DNA of 64,000 nt, taken from contig QNQO01001813.1 in NCBI GenBank assembly GCA_003290165.1, positions 62,001-126,000 of the forward strand, given 5' to 3'. Source of the DNA: Berberis thunbergii. Taxonomy: Eukaryota > Streptophyta > Magnoliopsida > Ranunculales > Berberidaceae. The stretch's first letter is position 1. Each line of letters begins with the position of its first letter. The notes beneath the pieces were generated by a model that saw only the letters and a program-made list of their open reading frames with translations, did no database searches and was not told where the DNA came from. The translations under genes and the position numbers were made by a program. This document shows, one piece after another, positions 1 through 14,195 of the stretch.

Positions 1-1740
1 TGTTCAAAGATGCTCCCTCTATTTGCTCTCTCACTCAACACTCCTTCCATGCGCAAAAGTAAGATAAGTTTCTGAGTGTAATTTTCCAAATTACCCTTAC
101 TTTTCTGAACTAACCAGTGAAATGTGGCCAAGTGGAAGTATAGCAGAGCTTTATTCGGTTGGGGTATTTTGGGAATTTGTGACTTCCCTGCAACTTTGTG
201 TTTACGGGTGTGAGGTGTTGGGATGCATGCATGCCTACACCTTACAACAAAGGAGAGGAGAGGTGGTTGAATTGATGAAAATGTTGTGCGGTGATCTGGC
301 CAATGAGTGGAAACGGTGGTATACCTGTGACGTAATCATAGGTACATAGTATGTATGTAGCGGATGGAATAATAGATACAGGGTTTGAACCGTCGGCATT
401 TGAAGTGGGTGGGGTTAAAGGATAATAAAAAATAATTTAAAAAAAAAAAAACGGTGGTGTTGTTTGTTGGTGGGGGCGATGCATGAAATGACACGCATGT
501 AAACAGGGGTGGACAAATGGGATGCTCAAGTGAAGTGGCGCCTCTCGAGTACATTGAATGCAAGTTCAGTGAAACTAGTAGCGTGAGCTGCACGTGCATG
601 TTCTGCATAGATCAAGCTTTGCTGCAAGTGAAGTTTTATTGAACTATTTGGACAGTAGCGATTCCGATTGCAGGACTCTATTAGAATTCTTCGATGTGAA
701 AACATTGTCAGACTTTAGTGAAACCAACTATCCATTACATTGCAAGCACTTGCTCTGAAAGTTGCAAAAACCGGCATTAAAATGTGCCAAGCAGAATGCA
801 ATGATCGTATATTGTACATGATGCTTGAATTCTGAAACTTTAGGCATGAATGTATCATCACCTTTGTTTGTCATGTTGTAGTGGCATCAATCTTTGTGGT
901 TACATGCATCTTGAAGTCTCGCATTTTGAATCCTATTCCATGTGAAAATTTATTTTAATCTGCAATGCAAACACTGTGATCCAAGAAAATTGTCTCAAAA
1001 CTATGTTCATTAGATGAAACTATCCACAGGCGTTCATTGTTGATCCTTTACAATGAACGATAATCATCTGATTGATTAAGCCTGCATGTTCGTATCAAAA
1101 CTGTTTTTCATGGACTATCAAAAGCATGCTGGTTACCAGGACTTGGTTTCTGTCACTTGATAACTTGCCAAAATTGTAGTTTATTCATATAAATCACACA
1201 AGCTCTTCAAAAATTATTCAAACACGAGGAAAAAGCTACTTATAAGTCAAATGGAACCCTGTGCTTTTTATCATAGTTTATGGCATAGACCCTTTTGCCC
1301 ACCACTTTCAAAATTTCGTGAATTCAGCATGTGAGACTTTATAATGCTATGATCTCCAAAGCAAATGACTGTAACCATATAGAGCCATGGAATTAAGGGG
1401 CATTCTTATGATGTAATTACAACTAAACCACATAAGAATACTAGTCACTGCCGTCTCTTTCGAATACAAGAGTATCAGGGTATATTAATCATACATGTGC
1501 AAAAAAAAAAGTTATGAGACCAAAGTTGATTAAGAATCCTCTTACAGAGAACTTGAGCTAAACCTGAAAATTTTCCTACTTGAGAGGCGTCGAACCTACA
1601 ATTCTCTTAAAAAATATCAAAGAATAATACCCTGATGTCCAGATAACAATCCGGAGGGAAAGATGAGAGTTCAGTTTTAAACCCCTGTTGTAAAAATGTT
1701 CTTCCCTTCCAGACCTATGCGAGCTTTATTTGATTCTGCC
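1..1740. other. 3' flank of the NAGS gene, no gene recognised
   Basis: AT-rich sequence left of the last NAGS exons. Apart from a SINE-like stretch at about 330-450, I see no coding similarity on either strand. The short open frames here have no family signature and no splice context. Part of 640-1740 may be 3' untranslated region of the minus-strand synthase gene, but no polyadenylation site can be assigned with confidence. Confidence 0.4.
330..450 (+). repeat. Decayed tRNA-derived SINE copy
   Basis: The stretch from GTAGCGGATGG through GGTTTGAACC (a box B-like motif) to GGGTTAAAGGAT and an A-rich tail at 421-450 matches, motif by motif, the better copy at 10454-10564 in NAGS intron 1. The shared order (GTAGyGGATGG, box B, GCGGCATTTG-like, GGGTTAAAGGAT, poly A) indicates one SINE family. 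The 5' part with box A is not recognisable here, and no target duplication was found. Confidence 0.45.
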
Positions 1741-4700
1741 TCATGCTCTATGGATCTGCAGTTACGATAATATTCAATTAGGATGATGGTAGTGTAGTTT
1801 ATGCAACCAACACATGAGGAGTTTTCTCACCTTAAATGGAACACTATTAACAGTTATACCACTTCGATCAGGTAGCAGTGTCTTCATATAATACTTTGAT
1901 CCACGAGAAAAGTTTATCCTTTTTCTCCTTGCTTCTGGAATGCAGTCGATAGAACACTCTGAGAAGCCACGCCTGACAAACCTGTAAAAAAAAAAAAAAT
2001 TACACATTGGTCACCACTTGTTCAACACACCAAATAAGACAGAATCGTATTTACTGAGTTCAAGAAATTGCCAGTATCAAATCAAGCAAAGAGGTAACCA
2101 CTTGAGACACTCAAAGTACCATATTATTAATGATAGCCTATGGGCATTAATACAGTCCTTGCAAGCAAACCTAAACTACACATTTGTCATTGCAAGCAGT
2201 GCAAGTGGTCAGTGCTGATTTGGAGTTTAGTATATTGGTTACTCACATCTTTGTACACTGTCTACATATCGCTGTAGTTGAAATCGTCTCCCATAGGAAT
2301 AGAACCAAGCCAACAAGTATGGCACATTTGATAATTCGAAAGAGTAAATCTCTTGGATAAAGAATGGCGTGGCACAGGGAACCAAATTAAACAAGCTGTC
2401 CCAAATACTGTCTCCTCACAGTAGACACCAAGGATGCACGGACTCGGACTCGGATACGACACGGCAACTCGGCAATTTCAAAAAAATTGGACTCGGCGAC
2501 ACGGCCAAACTTAATTTTTTAATATATATATATATTATTTTTATTTTTTAATTCATAAGAACATAAAATCATAAATAAATTAATAATACTATTAAACAAT
2601 CCAAACATATCAATAAAACATTCAAATTCATTCATTCAAATTTACAAATGCATCATAAAGTCAAGCTCAACTGCTCAAGTCATACTCATAAAGCATAAGC
2701 AATATAATTTCATTAACTTGATGATATAAATAAAATGTAAATTGCAGATAAAGAAAAGAGAAAACACAGCAAAAATGGAGTCGCAGGAAAAAAAAAAGGA
2801 AACGAAATACAAAATCGCAAAAAGGAATCGCAGGAAAAAAAAAACGAAATCGCAGGATCGATCGATCTCATAAATCAATCTCAGGAAGATCGATCGATGA
2901 AATCGCAAGAAAAAATAACAGAGAAAATAGCAGGAAAAAAAAGAAACAAACAAACAAAATCGATCGAAGGTACCTCGTGTTGATGAGGACGCCATAGATC
3001 CTGTCGATCAATCTATCCCCCTCTGTTGAACCCAATTTCTCCTCAGTCCTCTCTGTCGAAATCGATCTCTTCGTCTTTGTCGAAATCGATCGATTGATTA
3101 TTTGTTCTGACTTCTCTTCTCTCTACCTTCGTCTCTCGATTTATCTACCTCCGTCGATCGATTTAGGGTTAGGGTTTGCCTCAGGGAGTTGGGGTTTTTT
3201 CGGTTTTCTTGTGGTGTGTGGGAGAGGAAGGATCGGGCGATGATATGATTTAATTGCAAATTTTGAAGTCAACGAATTTTGACTAGTCTGGCCGAGACTG
3301 GACCGTGTCCAACCCAGTCAACGAATTTTGACCCCGTGTCCAGCGCGTGTCGGGCGCGAATCCGTGTCCGACACGTATTTGACGCATGATATGGAGGTTT
3401 TCCGGAGAATCGGTGCATCCTTGGTAGACACTATTTTACATAACCAACTATTAAGGGACAGAACAAACATAACCAATTGAGTCTTCCAGTGGCAAAGCTG
3501 ACTGCTATTTATTTTTCAGCATATCAGTTTAAGTAATTAGTGTGCATAATAGTAACATAAAAATCATTTAAGCGTGGGCTTACCAATCTGCAGTACGAGT
3601 TGTAAGCAGAAAAAGCTTCTCCAATCCAATTGATGCTGCCTTCTTCTCAATAAAATCTGCAGAGCCCAATGTTGAAACAATTGAGACGAATAACATCAAC
3701 CCAGAAGAACATAATAGCACAGAGTCCACCTGACTTGGACAGTTTGAGGCTGCCCCCCTTGTTCAATGTTCTTTCTTTTCTCACAATAAACTAAAAGAGT
3801 GGTTCTAGCCAGAGAAACGAATTGACCTTGATAGAGAAGTAAGGAAATAGCATATACGCAATCTGTTACTTAGGCAAGGATTGCTTTTGCCAGGCAAACA
3901 CATGTTTAGAAAGGAGTGGCAACTTGTGCCAGGACCGGATAACACGACACAAACACCACATGATTATGTGAAACGACTATTAAATAGGTCGTGTTTGGTT
4001 GTGATGCTTCAACATGTTTGACACGATATGAGAATTGGTTATCATGCTTGTTGAAATAATAGGAAAATTTTCCATTCTAACCCACAAAATTCCTTTCATA
4101 TAATATATGTCATACATGTTTCAAAATTTAGACCATGAAAACTTCATAGTACAATTTATTAATTAACCAACATTAATTAAAGCGAATATGGAAAAACTAT
4201 GTGTGCTAGCTTTGAGTAAACAACCGTGTCAAAATGGCTTGACATGGCCCATTTCAACATGGGGTGGGTTTGGTTTTAAATAGGACAACACGAACCCAAA
4301 TAGAACCGAACGACATGGCCCATTGTCATCCCTGTGGTAAGACAAGGTGCCCCACTTCTGCATCACAACTAGCTCTGCTTTTGATAGCACTAATCCAACA
4401 AGGGTTGAGGGAGTCTCATTGCCGCATGAGCATCACATGACAACAAAATGGACAAACATGTAGAGATCTGCTAAATTTGTAATATCATACCTAGCAATTT
4501 ATCTCCTTGTCCATGTCCACGACATTCAGGGGACACAGCAATTGCAGCAACCTCTCCGCACTTGTCTTCAAAGAAAAGGAATAGGGCAGCACATGCAATT
4601 AGAGAAGCATCTCTTTCAACGACAATGAATGAACCCAATGCTTCACGTAACTGAGAACACCAAAAAATATGAATAATCCAACAGCACATCAAGTCAAGTT

Positions 4701-7700
4701 GAATGGGGAAATACCAATACAGGATCTGTATCTTCCATTGCTCAAGTAACATAAAACCTTAAATCGCAATTGAATAATAACTGAAAAAGGACACCAACCA
4801 GTACCTCTTCATTGGTCCTTCTGACCAGTGTCCCAGATTCTTCTAAAGGTTGTAGAAGTTGCTTTATTTCAGAGAGATCAGTCTCCCTGGCCATTCTTGT
4901 TCCTTCATATACATCACTGCCACCAATTAAATGGACAATTAATATACTTTAAGTCCTAAACCATCAGGGATATTCAGCTATCAAACTAGGTATAACGAGA
5001 AAGCTAATTTATCTAGCCTTCTGTATATCATGTTGAACAAAATTTAATCTATCACAAGTTTTTGCTGCAGAGTTTTCTCTTACGAAATTTCCCTATTTTA
5101 GTTTAATATGATGCTGTAAAAATGCTTTGGAGAGAAGTTCAAGAAGCATGGTGAAGCATGGCTGTTCAAGAGTATTAATGGTTCATTCTAAGAAAAAATT
5201 CATTTTTCAGGAAGAATGGAAGAGATTATCACGGCGTACTTATAGGAAGGAGTTCTCCTGCTTTCAGGAATCAGTGTAAACATGACAGAACTTAAAAGAC
5301 CATCTTCTAAGCCATTAATCATCATAAAATTTGATTAATGTATGATTTTGTTTTACATAGCACTATTGGTTTTGTTCCATCAAAAACGTCAACATGGTAA
5401 TCTACATTCTATGTTAATAGGTTGCATTTTTTTAATACGAATATGAATATGAACTCCATCATATAATATGAATGTCCACTCATTAATTGACATTTTTTTT
5501 ACTTCTTGCCTCAAAGAAAAATTAGTATAACTACATTCTATGTTAATAGGTTGCATATTTTCAAAGAAAAGAGGGAACATGGTAATCATCTTACTGCAAG
5601 CGAACCGTGATCTATCATTATATCTTGAACTTCTTTCATTCTGCCCGAAATTTTTTTTTTTGTCTTTCAAGAATGAACCACTAGCATTATTTTCTTCGAA
5701 ATAACCAGAGGCATATAAATTGAAATGTACAACTGCTCAAAATAGGTTAAAGAAAAGATCTCCAATCAAAGTAGGGTGGTTTGTTAGTGGGGTTAGTCGC
5801 TTTGGTTAAAGTGCTTGTTTGGCATCTTCGTAATGTTTGGGAGGTAATTCAAAACATCAATTTTCATATTTGTATGTTAGATTGGTGAGTCTCTTCTCAT
5901 GTAATTAGGCCTCTTCTCTATTGTACCGTCTTGCCTTGTGACCCACTCAGTCACTAGGCTTTTCCTTCTTTGTTATCAATATATGCTCCGTTTGACTGAT
6001 CCTCAAAAAAATCTCCATTACTGTACAAGTTCATTATATTTTAAATACATGGATGCTCATCGTGCTATAGGATTGGTTAGAGTTATACTTGTAGCTATTT
6101 CTGAACAAGCTTCATTTTTTTCAAACAAAGATTATACAAGAACGCTGCAGCTCAGGATTTTCATGCATGTCCTTTTAGACTTTATTAACTATGAATGTAA
6201 CAAATTTTTAGTAAGCAACTTTTTCATATTAACACAATCACTCAATCAACATTCAAGATATCACACTAAAAGAAAAGGTTATGACTAACTAAGATATCAC
6301 CTTTTAATGCTGTTATAAAAGGTAAAATTTATGTTTCCTGAGCATGCAATATATTCTAAATAAAAGAAAAATGCTTAACAAATATTATATTACTTCTACA
6401 TCACAGTTGGGGTGGGTCCGGCAGTCTAAACCGTCAACCCAATATATCATTAAGAATGTTATAGCCACGTCCAATTTCAGATCTAATTTTTTGTGCTCGG
6501 GTCCTTGTTTTGACCCTGATTCAACTCCCACTAACCTCTAACAACCTACAACATTTTCACATGTAATCAAAATAATCAGAATATTAGGTTATCTAGACAC
6601 ACATTTCCATCAAGGAAGCAATGTAACTGGTAAATTTAATCAGGCGAATCGGAGGCATAATTAAAAAATAAAAACAGTTGATTACCTAGCCACCATAGTC
6701 CCTACTCCATCTCTTTTAAACAATTCTAATAATAGAACTCCACCAATAGTGCCATCTAATAAATGTACCCGTTGAACACCTCCCTACAAAACAAGAGTAT
6801 CTAATCACTGATAAAACCATTGCTAGTCCATGTGTTATGCTAGTCACAGTTCAGTATATCAGGGCACAGTAGGTCATACACAGCCTATACATATACACAA
6901 AAGAAAGTGCAGAAAGATTATAGCAGTAACCGCATGCGTAAACAGAAAATATAATCAAAGGAGTAGAGTGTTGTGCTTACTCTGCAAACAAAAGCTCCAG
7001 CAGCCAATTCTGAAAGATAGCCATTTAATCTACTCAGACGTTCCTGTCCTCCTATAGCAAATCCCTGTTCACCAGACCCTAGCCCATTCCCATTGTCAAA
7101 CCCAATGCCATTATGAAACGTTGGAGTATAACTACCATTGAAACTTTTCCCAATGTAAGCAGAAAGACTGGTTCCATTGGAATTGGGATAATCCACACGA
7201 GCAGATTCTTCTTCAGTGACAGCCTTAACATAATTTGCAGCAATTTCACTTTGCTTTGCCCGCTTTCTAATCAACAAATCCGCATCTTGCAGGGTCATGA
7301 AGCGAACGAGCCTTCCAGATTCATCAAGGATTGGACCATCTACAATGCATATAAGCTTTTCAGCTCCAAGTGCCAAGGCACATGCAGTAGCAACCTCATA
7401 TGTGCTGCAATGTCCGAACGCACTAAAAATCAGCCCTTGAAATAATAAAAACTATGAAGAATAAACAGAAGAGTACGATAATGTGTCTTCAAAGATCAAT
7501 CACGTGATAGTAGTCTGTCATATTTTTCTTCAGATACAAAATGCATAGAATAGTTTCACATACCAACAATAAACAACCAAAGGAACAGACAATACCGCTT
7601 GTATCAGAAATCACATCGTATCCAAGTTGTCCAATAGAAAAAATTAAAACTTTTTACAATAAGCAACTTTCATAGCATACACTGCAGTTTCAAGTTTAAA

Positions 7701-10700
7701 GTCTTGCCATCATATATTGGGGATTCTCATTTCATGATATAATTGAAACTCGTCAAGAAAGCCTTCGAACATCCAAATATAGCTTTCAGCCTCTGCCCCT
7801 AAATTTTTGTACTTCCTTCCCTAATTTTCTACTTCTAACGCAAAAAGGCTTTCATACAATCGCATGCAAATAAGCATCAATGACCCCCTCACCCATCTCG
7901 GCCACCACCACATACAGAACAATACTGACACAATCATCTCGTCATCACCACCACTACCCCTATCACTGCCACTTCACAACTATCAAAAGCACTACGTACC
8001 CAAACCACCTCACCATCAGCACAACCATCGGATATCACCACTACCAACCGCACGAGGTTTCAATGGATTCTCTAATGGAAATATCCGACAGTGTATTTAT
8101 TAACTAGTTTATTTTACAACAGTTTTCTGAAGCAATAAACCGTCCATCTTTAGCAAAGGAGAAGAAACAGAGCCTGCTAATAACAAAAGTAATAAAATTC
8201 AAAAAGATTGAGGAGCACATGGGCACACAAATTCTTGTGAAGCAGAAAATGCAAACTAATGACGGACACAGAAAAAATGACCAGAACAAATTAAGACAAT
8301 GATGATTAGAGATGGCTAACAAACTTATTTACCATACTTGCAGTTTAAAACTTCTCCGGTGCTAGAATAGCCAAGGTTACTTAATATTACAATGCAATCT
8401 TTATCGAGCCTTTCACGTATGCGAGGAACGTCTATTTTTTTTACTTCACCTGTTGCCCCGTAATCAACCCCCTCAACAACTCCTTTTCTCTGGAATATTA
8501 AAGAATAAAAGATGAATGGTTTGATTGCTAAGTTGGCATAAAGACTTACTAGTCAAAGATTCCCTTAAAATAACAAAAATGGAAAATCTGAAATTGAAAG
8601 CAAAAACATGCTCACCTTAGCTGCAAGAAAATTACCACTTGCAACACTGACACCAACATCATGCACACGATTGTTATCACCATGACGACGTATGCTACAT
8701 ATAGAGGGTCCAGGAGACAGCTTTGCTTCTATTGCAATTCGGATCCCCCCAGCTGCCTCCATTGCTGCCTCTAGAGAAAGCGGATCTGTAATTCGATATC
8801 GACCAACATACTTTGCCTCACTTCCTGCAACAAAAATCTTCTGAGATAAATCCATATCTGATATTTATCATTTATAACACTAGAACACTGAACACAGAGA
8901 TTAATATAAGTAATTGAGAGAATGCGACAAAAGGAAATTGAGTAATAATATTCAAAGGTGAAAATGACAGTATTCTAAACCTGGAGGATCAGCATAGTAT
9001 TCAAATGAAACAATGATAGAATTCTTAAGTAGTCAAGATATAAATGCAAAAGGCCCGCCTCTTTTTCTACTTTGTATTTCAAGACTTTGTTCCCGATACA
9101 ACAAATATATTAGGCAGGTGGGAATCTCCAATTATTGTACAGGTAAATGTTGGTAGCCTCTCTTTAACATCGGGATTTAGAAAATTAATTGATTGATCTA
9201 TGCTTATGCTTCATGCATTCAACACGATGTGAAAATCACAACTCCAATCATATAACAGAGCTTGGATATTTGTTTAAATTGTGAAAGGCAGGGATATCAT
9301 CTTTTCAAAATTTTACGTTGAAATTTCAAGTACGCCTTTAGCAGAGCTCAGATCCGAATACCCTCCTTCCATATATGCTCTGTTTTTCTCATGGTTTTAA
9401 ACGTTTGAAACGTACGCCTTGAAATGAAAAAAATTCATTCCTTCATATTTGGCTAGTTATTTTATTTTTTATGTTACATTTATACATGTACTTGATAATG
9501 TTTCCCTCTCGAACTTACGCCTCACTACTTGCAAAAGGCTTACACCTCACGCATCAACTCACGCCTTTGCGTTTTTTTCAAAATAACATCCCATGTCAGG
9601 TTTTTCTAAGTATAGAATAAACTACTTGTCATGTGACTGATTTCTCAATGAGAATGCAGTGTAGAAACCCAGTGAGAGACTGGAAATTTCAAATTTGGTC
9701 CATACATGCAGATAGCCTTATCAGACCACTCTTGAAAACTCGAATGATCATGTACAGATGATTAATTTCTTGGACCATCGTAACCCTTTCAAAAATAACT
9801 ATATAAATGTCTTGTTGAAAAGCTAGAAACTTACAAAGTTTAAACCATTAAAATTTATATATATTGGAGGCAGTCAGTGTAAAATGTTCATTATATTGTG
9901 ACTGCATCTGTACTAGATAACATATGCAACAACATTTAATGATAAAGCGGAATGAATTAAAGTAGAAAACCATAAGATTATTCAACATGTGAGTGTTGGC
10001 AACACCTGCTTTAAGAATGTTACATATTAAGGCACACAAATCATGGTTTGGCCAAAATAGATACTAGCATGCTATGAACTAAAATTTTAGGGAAAAATAA
10101 AATAAATAAAAAGTTATGAATTCGTGACAAGTTTTTCACCTCTTTCAGTCAAGAGCTTGTCGATGAGAACATGGGTTCCAGGAACAATCACAAATCTGAT
10201 CCCCAAACCATGTAGTAGAGACAGATCCTGCAAACAATGCAAATTTCCTTGTGCTTGAATCCTCAGTCATTAACTTCCTTCACAGATTATATATACGAAA
10301 AATAAAAAAATAAAAAATTATACTCAGCAACAACAATAAGAATTGAATTTTATTAGTCGAAAAATTTCACCAAACTTGTGGTAGATGGTATCACAAGTCA
10401 AAATATTATACTCAATCATCATGGGATGGAAGTAAACAACTAAATTTAAAGTTGTCAATAGGGTACTAGCTCATAGACTTGTAGTGGATGGTATCATAAG
10501 TCCAAGGTTCGAATCCTGCCAGCGGCATTTGGGGTGAGACGGGTTAAAGGATTAAAAAAAAATCTAAGTTTAAAGTTTATTTGATGAATTACTTACTAAA
10601 GTCTCCTTCTCAATTACGATCAAGGTTTATTAACATAAAGGCTGAGGAGCCCTAATGGTGGCAGAGCTTTTGACGTAACTAGGGCTTTGACGAGTTGCAA

Positions 10701-13695
10701 TACGGCTTCACCTTGAAACTTGCCCCGATACATGAGCCTCCAATGATTATGAAAACATTGATTACAATACACAATCTAAATGATATGTAGCAACACTTCT
10801 AATCTAAATTGGTATTGAACTAAATATATATATACACACACACATGGCATGAACTCGAAATGAATATAGATTTACAACATCTCGCTTGAAGCTCAAAGAA
10901 AATCCGATTTATAGGTAAGATGGGGATTCCACCTTAGAACTTGTGAAGTTCATTTTGTAAGATACATACCACTCATGATCTTGACTAGTTTAACCTACGA
11001 CCCATTTATGAGTTACTACCAACAAAATATTGAAACCTCCTAAAAAAATTAGTAGAACGCAATCAAAACAAGACGAAGTGTAGAAATTAATTCCTCTTTT
11101 AACTATACTTGACAACAGCAATAAGAACTTCACTCTTTCAGACAAAAACTAATATAAAACCAAACTGGACCATCTTGGGAATAAAAGATATCTCTAATAG
11201 CATAAAAAGACTCACTAGAGCCCCTGACAACTGATTTCAGCAAAGAAGAGGTTGATCATTAGCTTCTATTGTCTATGGACTCTTTTAGCCTATTTCAATT
11301 AATTTTACAATAAATAACTTGTTTTTTCAGCTTGCTGCTGACAATGACTGCGTTATTGTACTGAGCTGTCTTTTAATACAGATCATAACTTTTCTCCTAT
11401 AGTATGAGCTGATTCCTTTTATATAACGAATGTGTTAACATATCTCGAAACATGAACTGTTAAACTCATTAAAATATAACAAAACAAAGTTACACCCGTT
11501 GTCATTGAAGCTCACAAAAGGTAAAACATACACCTCAAACTGTGAGATGTAAGAACATGATCTTCACTAATTTCATATTAGATTGATGTGTTGCGACCAG
11601 GCCTCGGCCTCAAATGGTTTTGAAAACATTTACGATCTATGCAGTTAAAATAGCGTTATAACGTCGATATAGCCCCATATAATGCTTAACGAAGGTGAGA
11701 CGTTACGTTTTGACATTATCAGATTTTAGTATCATGGCTCCGATATAGCGCCATTAATATGGTCGTTATTCAGATAATATTTTTTTCAATAATGTCATTT
11801 TAACGTTTTGTTTTAATACATAAAAAATAAAATAAAATTTTCACCCATTTCATTCTTAATTGAACCAAAACCTAGACTCAGAGAAAAGACGAATGACCAG
11901 AGCTTGCCGTCGACGATCGCCGAATAATAAGACCTCGCCGGTCAACAGATAATAAGACCTAGTCGGTCAACAGAGAACGAGAAAAGAATAAGAGAAAAGA
12001 CAAATAGTCGATCACACTCTCTGTTGTGATCTTACTCTCTGTTGCAATCTCACTCTCATACGAAAAGGAACATATTTTTTTACTAATGTTTTGATGTTTT
12101 TAAATTTAATGTAGTGAACATGATTTACTTTTTTACTCTATAATACATTGATACTTAGTAGGGGACTAGGGGTATAAAAAATATTACATTATATACCGTT
12201 ATATCCCATTATAACCAATAACGCTCATCACTCAAAGAACACTCTAGAGACACATTTTCATCAATCAAACTTTTACAAATCAAAAGACACATTTTCACAG
12301 TTTCGATTACCACTGAACGTTCAATAGTAAATTGGTCATAACTCTCTCAATACAAATCCAATTGATGCACCGTTTCAAGCTTTGGAAACTAGACAGGCAG
12401 AGCTTTCATTTGATATATTATAAGCTAAATTCGGATAACTATAGCCCCTTCAAATTCTGGTCGAAAACTGCCTTAATAATGTTAAAAGTTTAATTTTCAA
12501 CACAATGCACATAACCCAGAAGAGTTTCAACATAAAATATATATATATATATATACACCGTTATATCACGTTATAACCAATAACACTCTTGAACCATTAT
12601 GAGTCCATTATATACCGTTATATCCCGATATATTTCGTTATAACCGACAACACTCTTGGATCGTTATGGGTCCATTATCCGTTTTTAACTATATAATTGG
12701 ATATGTAGCAACATTTCTAATTTAAACTAATATTGAATCAAGGATATAACATTCTCGATACGAACATAGAGTTTCAGCATCTCTCACAAATCTCAGAGAA
12801 AGTTTTATGTATGGGCAGGATTCCATTTTAGTACTTCTGAAGCTGATTTTAAACGTGAAGAATAGCATTCATGATCCCGACAAATTTAATTAACTACACA
12901 TATAAGAGTTATACTCCGCAACAGTAATATGAACTTCATTTTTCCAATCAAATATTTACTCCAAAACAAGCTCAACTCAAATATCTAACAACATTCTCAA
13001 AACTCATTTTCCAGTCATAAATCTATAATCTGAGTTTGGAATTTATTTTAGGTATCAATCATTACAGTCTTCCTTTTCAATTAATAATGATACACTAAGC
13101 AGATGATCTGTAAAAGTTACTAATCTTACTTGATATTGGATTAAAAATATGCAAAATTCTCAGCTACGAATACATATTTGCTACATCTCTCTTCTAGCTC
13201 AAATAAACCTCATTTCTGGTCATCATTTGGTCACCACTCATAAACTCAATTGCCATAATCAACAAAATATTTAAATTAAACCAAGAAAGAAACCAAAAGT
13301 TACCTGTAGAATGGCATCTAAGTGAGGACTAGCTACAATCTCCCCTGAAACAATGACAACAAAAGTACTTCCTCTATGAGCAAGAAAATACGGCCAAGCT
13401 TCGCGAAACCACCGCACAAACCGCTCATCTTCCTTGATTGAGTTCGCTTCATCACTAATCTCATTCTCCTTCGATTCACCTACATAACTGCTGCTGCAAT
13501 TACGAGAAAACAATCCTCCACTTCTCTTAACTTCGTTTTCTTGAACCAATTTGAGCGAAACAAACTCTTGAACGCTTCTTCTTGAACCGCTACAAACCTC
13601 GCAGTTCGACACGGAATCCGTGTTTTGTCGCAAGAAACCGAAAGGTTTCCGTGATATTGGAACGAATGTGGGGTTGCTGAAGTTGAGAACGCCAT
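1741..13695 (-). CDS. NAGS1: N-acetylglutamate synthase, chloroplastic (amino-acid acetyltransferase)
   Basis: Transfers an acetyl group from acetyl-CoA to glutamate, the first step of ornithine/arginine synthesis, expected in plastids. Exons (minus order): ~13695-13304, 10227-10140, 8824-8616, 8489-8338, 7404-6981, 6783-6686, 4916-4805, 4650-4491, 3656-3584, 1981-1831, possibly 1755-1741. All junctions are GT-AG and in phase from exon 1 onward. Exons 1-6 encode the amino-acid-kinase-like domain ([49 protein letters not shown]). Exons 7-10 encode the GNAT acetyltransferase domain with the acetyl-CoA loop RGHGQG. About 600 residues in all, the family's usual length. The first exon is odd: its homologous frame has no ATG, while the good start at 13695 lies in another frame. 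The C-terminus is uncertain: the last 15-nt exon is optional, and read-through of exon 10 would stop at 1774. Family identity is strong; symbol by analogy. Confidence 0.9.
2429..3423. mobile_element. Non-autonomous hAT element in NAGS intron 9
   Basis: A 995-bp element with terminal inverted repeats starting CAAGGATGCAC, flanked by a perfect 8-bp target duplication GTAGACAC at 2421-2428 and 3424-3431. The 8-bp duplication and the CA-rGG-TGCA type terminus fit the hAT superfamily. The ends are rich in GGACTCGG/GACACGG-like motifs. The interior has an AT-rich half with several GATCGATCGAT-type stretches and a promoter or leader-like part with TTTAGGGTTAGGGTTTG near 3165. No transposase is encoded. 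It sits between NAGS exons 9 and 10 and would be removed by splicing. Confidence 0.85.
10454..10564 (+). repeat. tRNA-derived SINE in NAGS intron 1
   Basis: A short element with a box B motif GGTTCGAATCC at about 10506-10516, followed by GGCATTTGGGGTGAGACGGG and an A-run at 10553-10562. It is flanked by a near-perfect 13-bp duplication (TAAATTTAAAGTT at 10441-10453, TAAGTTTAAAGTT at 10565-10577). It is not a functional tRNA: there is no cloverleaf and it ends in poly A. A partial related sequence (CTTGTGGTAGATGGTATCACAAG) lies just upstream near 10375. Confidence 0.65.
11630..12690. repeat. AT-rich repeat block in NAGS intron 1
   Basis: Contains repeated units of the type CCGTTATATCcCrTTATAACC at about 12198, 12560 and 12620, plus a related GCGTTATAACGTCGATATAG near 11655 and a (TA)n run at about 12538-12555. 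Between them, 11880-12060 has repeated GGTCAACAGA(t)AATAAGACC-like and CTCTCTGTTG-like words. The arrangement looks like a degenerate, possibly nested, non-autonomous transposon. Ends and target duplication could not be fixed. It makes up much of the 3-kb intron 1. Confidence 0.4.
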
Positions 13696-13969
13696 TGAAG
13701 GAAGGATTCGTAAACCCTAGAAGTGCGTTTCGGACATCGACATTAGATAAACCCTAGAAGAAGAAGAAGATTGATATGGAAAGTGAACAAAGAAGGTACG
13801 CAGAAGAAGAGGAGTTAGAGAGTTGAGAAGTGGCGAAACCTCGCAGTGTGAGAAAATTCTTCAAGATTAGTGTGCGCCATTTGTTTGCTTTGTGGTTATA
13901 GCCGCCCGAGTGAGGGGTTTTGTACTTTGCCCGAAATGCTGAACCGTTCTTTCCCCTGACAAGTAGCAT

Positions 13970-14195
13970 GACGGGTTTGACCTTTCAAGGGTTGATTGGT
14001 AGTGGGTTTAGCCTTTAACATGCTATTAAACCCGACCAAAATCAAACCAATATGACACATAAATATTTAACTTTAAGTTTTATTTAATCGTTAATTTTTT
14101 ATTTTATTTTTAAAGCATATAGCATATATTAAAATTCACGATTACAGTACAATTGTGCAACAATGATAGCTAAAAGGTGTTACTCGTGGTTGAGT
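13970..14195. other. Intergenic gap between NAGS 5' end and a LINE fragment
   Basis: Short AT-rich spacer upstream of the minus-strand synthase gene. It presumably includes distal promoter sequence. No specific motif was recognised. Confidence 0.3.

Noticed and set aside
10454..10564. Possible tRNA gene (box B GGTTCGAATCC)
   Set aside because: No cloverleaf or acceptor stem, an A-tail and a flanking duplication are present; a SINE explains it.
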